Source of the DNA: Lichtheimia corymbifera B2541
Taxonomy: Eukaryota; Mucoromycota; Mucoromycetes; Mucorales; Lichtheimiaceae
Reading direction: 5' to 3'
Length of the DNA: 64,000 bases
Assembly: GCA_000697475.1 (NCBI GenBank)
Contig: JNEU01000330.1
Coordinates: forward strand, 1-64,000
This document shows positions 60,413-64,000 of this stretch, piece by piece (the stretch's first letter is position 1; every line of letters begins with the position of its first letter). A model generated the notes under the pieces. The model was not told where the DNA came from. It saw only the letters and a program-made list of their open reading frames with translations, and searched no databases. The translations under genes were made by a program, and so were the position numbers.

Positions 60413-61034
60413 TTGCAGGCATATGTCATTTAACACCAGGTCAAATGATCCCTTTGTTATATTGTCATCGTTTCAATTAATATCACCATCAAAAGAGTGC
60501 ATGAATCAAGGTATAATAGTGGTTGTGGATGAGGGATCTCGTCCTACATTAACAATGGTCCAGCCCACAGTACTTTTAAAAACAAAAAAGACTTGGCTAA
60601 GCGATCGCTTGGGTGTAAAAAGAGTTGGGCTGAGCATATTGTTTTCCTATACAGTAGAGCACGTGCTGCGGATACTTGAAAAAGGCTTCCCCACATACCT
60701 TATCTTGCCTTGCATGGTTCATTGTGTGATCTTTATATTGTAGATGCAAAGGCAATGTATGCACAGGTGCGGAAATGGGTGTCCGCATAGTAATGTGAAT
60801 CGACTCCTTGGATGTTTCCCAAAAGTTGATGGTGTTGGTGAACGTGTAACCCTTGGCGGTTGATGCACTGTCTGTGAAAGTGTGTTATATGTGTGGCGCC
60901 GCAGGGTCACACAACTCTATTTGGTAACCCAAAAAACTCCATGATAGCAAGCCCTTGTTGGTCCCTTTTCTTTCGTTTCCTTCTTTCTCCTCACACTCAC
61001 ACTCACACATCTACGCACACGGTACATTTCATTG

Positions 61035-64000
61035 ATGACTCAAAACTATGAGCATCGACCAAGCTTGGTCCATTCTTTATATCAAGATTTGGATATGATG
61101 ATCAATGAATTCAGCAACAGCAGTAGTAGCAGTGCCGACCCTGGCTTTTACCTCTACCCACCACCCGAGTCGCAGCCGGAAGTAAGCTCTCTCTCTCTCT
61201 CTTGACCACACCCCCCCAACTAATTCTCAACATGGGACATTAACAATGGAGCAAAGCACTCTCACCATTTAGCTGCACGTCCTGACAACAATGAAAGCAG
61301 CGATGACACTTCTTCAACACCTTCTCTTCAGAATACAACCACCACTACCACAGCCACAACAAGACTACCGCCTTCTCCACCACATGAAAAAGAACATCAT
61401 GATCCTGTTGAACGACTACTGAGCCAACGATCCACGAATAGCGATGTGCCCACTATACAAGGACTTGAATCAAGCAACAACTTTGCACTCTTTTCCACTC
61501 TTGCCAACGAGTTTGTGCGTCATATCCAAGAACTCAACAACACCCGCCGTCTTTATTGCTCTGATGAATATCCACTGTGTTTTACAGGCGAGGAAGCTAT
61601 GGTAAAAGTGGTATTGTGCTATAAGAGATAATTCATTCTAATGATCCTTGTGCAATAATAGCGGATCATGAAAGAAATTGTCCCATTTGACTTGAAGGAT
61701 GGTCAATACAAGGAGGTTGCGAGATCATTGATGCACACTTCACCACCACTCATCACACCAACCAGCTATGCTGAAAAGTCTTTGAGAAAGAACAAGCTCT
61801 ATACGGATGCATCCGAGATTTACACAGTGATTGCATTGGATGAAGATGAAGGACAATATCCACACGGCATCTATACTCCATTTTCCTCGTGTTATTCTCA
61901 GACATGCACTGCTGGGTCTATTGGGTGTTATTCATTGTCTTGTCCCAACCGCGTAAAACGTACAGCGTCGATTGAATCTGACACACAAGTAAGTTTTCTA
62001 TTGCGGGTTGATGCAAAATATAGCTAACAAAGATCTTCTTGGCGTTCTCTTTTATTAAACAGCGACCTGTTCAAAGAACCAAGTCAGCTACCTCGTCGTC
62101 CGTCGCCTCTTCACATGATACCGTATGTACGACACGTTGACGTATACACAATTTATGCTAAACCCAATATATCACTATAGGCGTTTTCAAAGGCATGGCA
62201 AGCAAGTGTTCCCGCGGCTATTATCAAAGACACACCCAAAAAGGAGATTCAGCGACAAGAAGCCATTTACGAGTTGATTTACACTGAAGACAATTACGTG
62301 CGTGATCTTTGCTTGCTGGACGAGGTAATAACCCGCATTTTCAAAGGTCTCGTTGTCATGTTAACATGATGGAAAAATAGATATATGCACGCACGCTTCG
62401 ATCCGCCCAATGTATTGATGAGGGACGACGCGACGCCTTTTGTGATAACGTCTTCAGCAATTACCAAGAACTCTTAATGATGCACAAGGAGCTCTTTCGT
62501 GAATTACACGACTACCAAACGCTGTGTCAAGTCCGGTCAAAAGGAGGATTTGTGGATCGAATTGGCAACATCATGCTGCGCTACGTGGATCGTTTCATGA
62601 AAGCATACACACGTTATGGTCCCCATGTTCCTGTCGCTGAGTATTTAATCAAACGAGAGACGAGCAACAATATCCTATTCCAGAACTTTGTACGCGAACG
62701 TGAGAAACAGGCCGAGTGTCGCAAGTTACCCTTTCGTCACTTTTTGATTACACCGCTCAGTCGTCTTCAGCGATACCCATTGTTGATCAAGGCCATTCTT
62801 GAAAAGACACCTGAGCATCATCCTGATCGACATGATCTCATTCGATGTGACGAGATTATCAGGAGCGTTTGTACACGGACAGATGATTTGACAAAGGAGA
62901 CTCGCATGAAATTGGCAATCTACGAAGTCGATGACAATTTGCAGTTCAAGTCTGGGACGCCTTTTATGGATCTACGATTAAGAGAAAAAGGACGTCAATT
63001 ATTACACTCGGGTGTCGTTAAGCGTCGTATCTACATGGAGGAAAAAGAGCATCACTTGTACCTGTTTGATCACTTGTTACTCATCACCAAACCAAGAGAC
63101 AACATTCACTATGTGTGGAGACGCCCTATCCCACTTGAACTGCTATCCGTACGTGAGAATGCCAATGGCGTATCCAACACAAATCATCGTTCAACATGGT
63201 CTTCATCCTACCATTCCACTGCACCCCTAAGTCCACCCGTTTCAACACCACCAACATCATCCACGCTCATCATTCGACACCTTGGAAATAAGGAAGGGGA
63301 TTATGTATTCCACGTACCAGATGCCCAAACTCGAAATGAGTGGAAGACAAAGATCATGGATGCAAAGGCAGCATATGAGAAGGCACACCCTGAGCGCAAG
63401 GTGTTTAATATCAAGACTCTGAGTGACACGACCTTCACAACAGCAAGTGGCCCTGCTAGTAATGGAAAGGTGACATGCAGCGCTTCATTTGGTAAGTAAA
63501 AACCATGGCATGAAAAAGAAAGCGGCCATCTTATTGACATGATGTGTTTCTAGTGGGAGCACGTGGACAGCAAATGGTGGCCGTTGGCACTGAGCAAGGT
63601 GTATGGATGGGTGCAGAGGGTAACTCCAACTTGACCAAGGTATTGAACACGACCAGTGTGACCCAATTGGCGGTCCTACAAGATTATCACATCTTTCTCA
63701 TGTTGGCAGGTATGTGTGTGTGTATGTACGGCAATGATATATGACTCGCATGCTAAACTTATTCCAATAGACAAGGTGTTGATAGCCTACCCACTTGATG
63801 CATTGGATCCAACCTCATCGACATCTTCACTAAAATCTCGACAAAAGTTACCATCCTACCAACTAGCCAAAAGCGTCTCTTTCTTCCAAGCTGGCGTATG
63901 TGATCGTCGAGTTATTGTGGTGGTCAAAAAGAAAAAGGGTGTCGATAGCGTGTTTACTGCATTGGAGCCTGTATGCGGTGATTTGAGAGATTCACGCAAC
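61035..64000 (+). CDS. RhoGEF of Rom1/Rom2 type (DEP-DH-PH-CNH), 3' truncated by window
   Basis: Exons 61035-61181, 61257-61601, 61662-61988, 62063-62122, 62181-62324, 62381-63491, 63554-63709 and 63771 to the edge were traced. The protein starts MTQNYEHRPSLVHSLYQDLD. A Ser/Thr-rich head precedes a DEP-like domain (about 128-230, EYPLCFTGEEAMRIMKEIVP). A DH domain (about 312-505) has KKEIQRQEAIYELIYTEDNY and the core HFLITPLSRLQRYPLLIKAI. A PH domain (about 540-655) follows, with HLYLFDHLLLITKPR, and a citron-homology (CNH) domain starts at about residue 712 (VGARGQQMVAVG). This matches budding yeast Rom2 and fission yeast Rgf proteins, which activate Rho1 in cell-wall integrity signalling. 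The CNH domain is cut by the window end. Confidence 0.93.

Larger units (their letters stand above)
58312..61034. other. 2.7-kb gene-poor region
   Basis: No intact gene was found. Two overlapping minus-strand frames at 58836-59177 and 58703-58933, in different phases, both have protein-like composition and may be one coding remnant with a frameshift. Other short frames occur at 59740-60242. A CAA repeat lies at 60391-60412. The final about 80 bp hold a C/CACA-rich leader of the RhoGEF gene. Confidence 0.45.

Overview
The window looks like a gene-dense piece of a filamentous fungal nuclear genome. Genes carry one to about a dozen short introns (mostly 50-100 nt, GT-AG, one GC-AG). There is no operon structure, and the protein set is typically eukaryotic (Rheb, Tra1, SPF27, CAF1, OMA1). 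A MedA-type DUF7082 regulator, a fungal saccharopine dehydrogenase and a Rom-type RhoGEF point to fungi. The compact introns, moderate base composition and an LtrA-like membrane protein would fit Mucoromycota (Mucorales), but that placement is inference.

Layout. 1-223: 5'-incomplete exon of an unidentified membrane protein. 430-1740: decayed repeats, including a foldback. 3551-3991: Ecl1-like zinc protein. 4735-6066: lysine biosynthesis dehydrogenase. 6603-7926: S-adenosylmethionine synthetase. 7927-10232: intergenic, with a perfect 59-bp duplication. 10233-11209: TLC-domain membrane protein. 12486-13373: Rheb GTPase. 13715-16495: rhodanese/tyrosine phosphatase, divergent from the MedA-like regulator at 17011-18843. 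19121-20615: omega-amidase-type nitrilase. 23067-24416: Ran1-type kinase. 24417-30697: gene-poor, with one small PPxY membrane protein and decayed repeats. 30698-31579: DNAJC9-type J protein. 31888-33736: TPR/F-box protein, divergent from SPF27 (34307-35253). 35454-37533: HSPA12-like Hsp70, divergent from CAF1 deadenylase (38413-39645). 39837-42839: LtrA-like membrane protein. 43622-56328: the giant Tra1/TRRAP gene. 56761-58311: OMA1-type mitochondrial protease. 58312-61034: gene-poor, with coding remnants. 61035-64000: Rom-type RhoGEF, cut by the window end.

The genes do not form one pathway. Several are growth-control or stress functions (Rheb, Ecl1-like, Ran1 kinase, MAPK-type phosphatase, RhoGEF of cell-wall signalling, Tra1 of SAGA/NuA4, CAF1), but this is normal for a housekeeping segment. 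I did not find a convincing undescribed system. The best leads are the repeat structures in the gene-poor tracts, the altered catalytic loops of the tyrosine phosphatase, a 219-residue low-complexity insert in Tra1, an in-frame intron that interrupts a kinase activation segment, and a possible dual-start mitochondrial/cytosolic nitrilase. All exon boundaries were read by eye from splice signals and frame.
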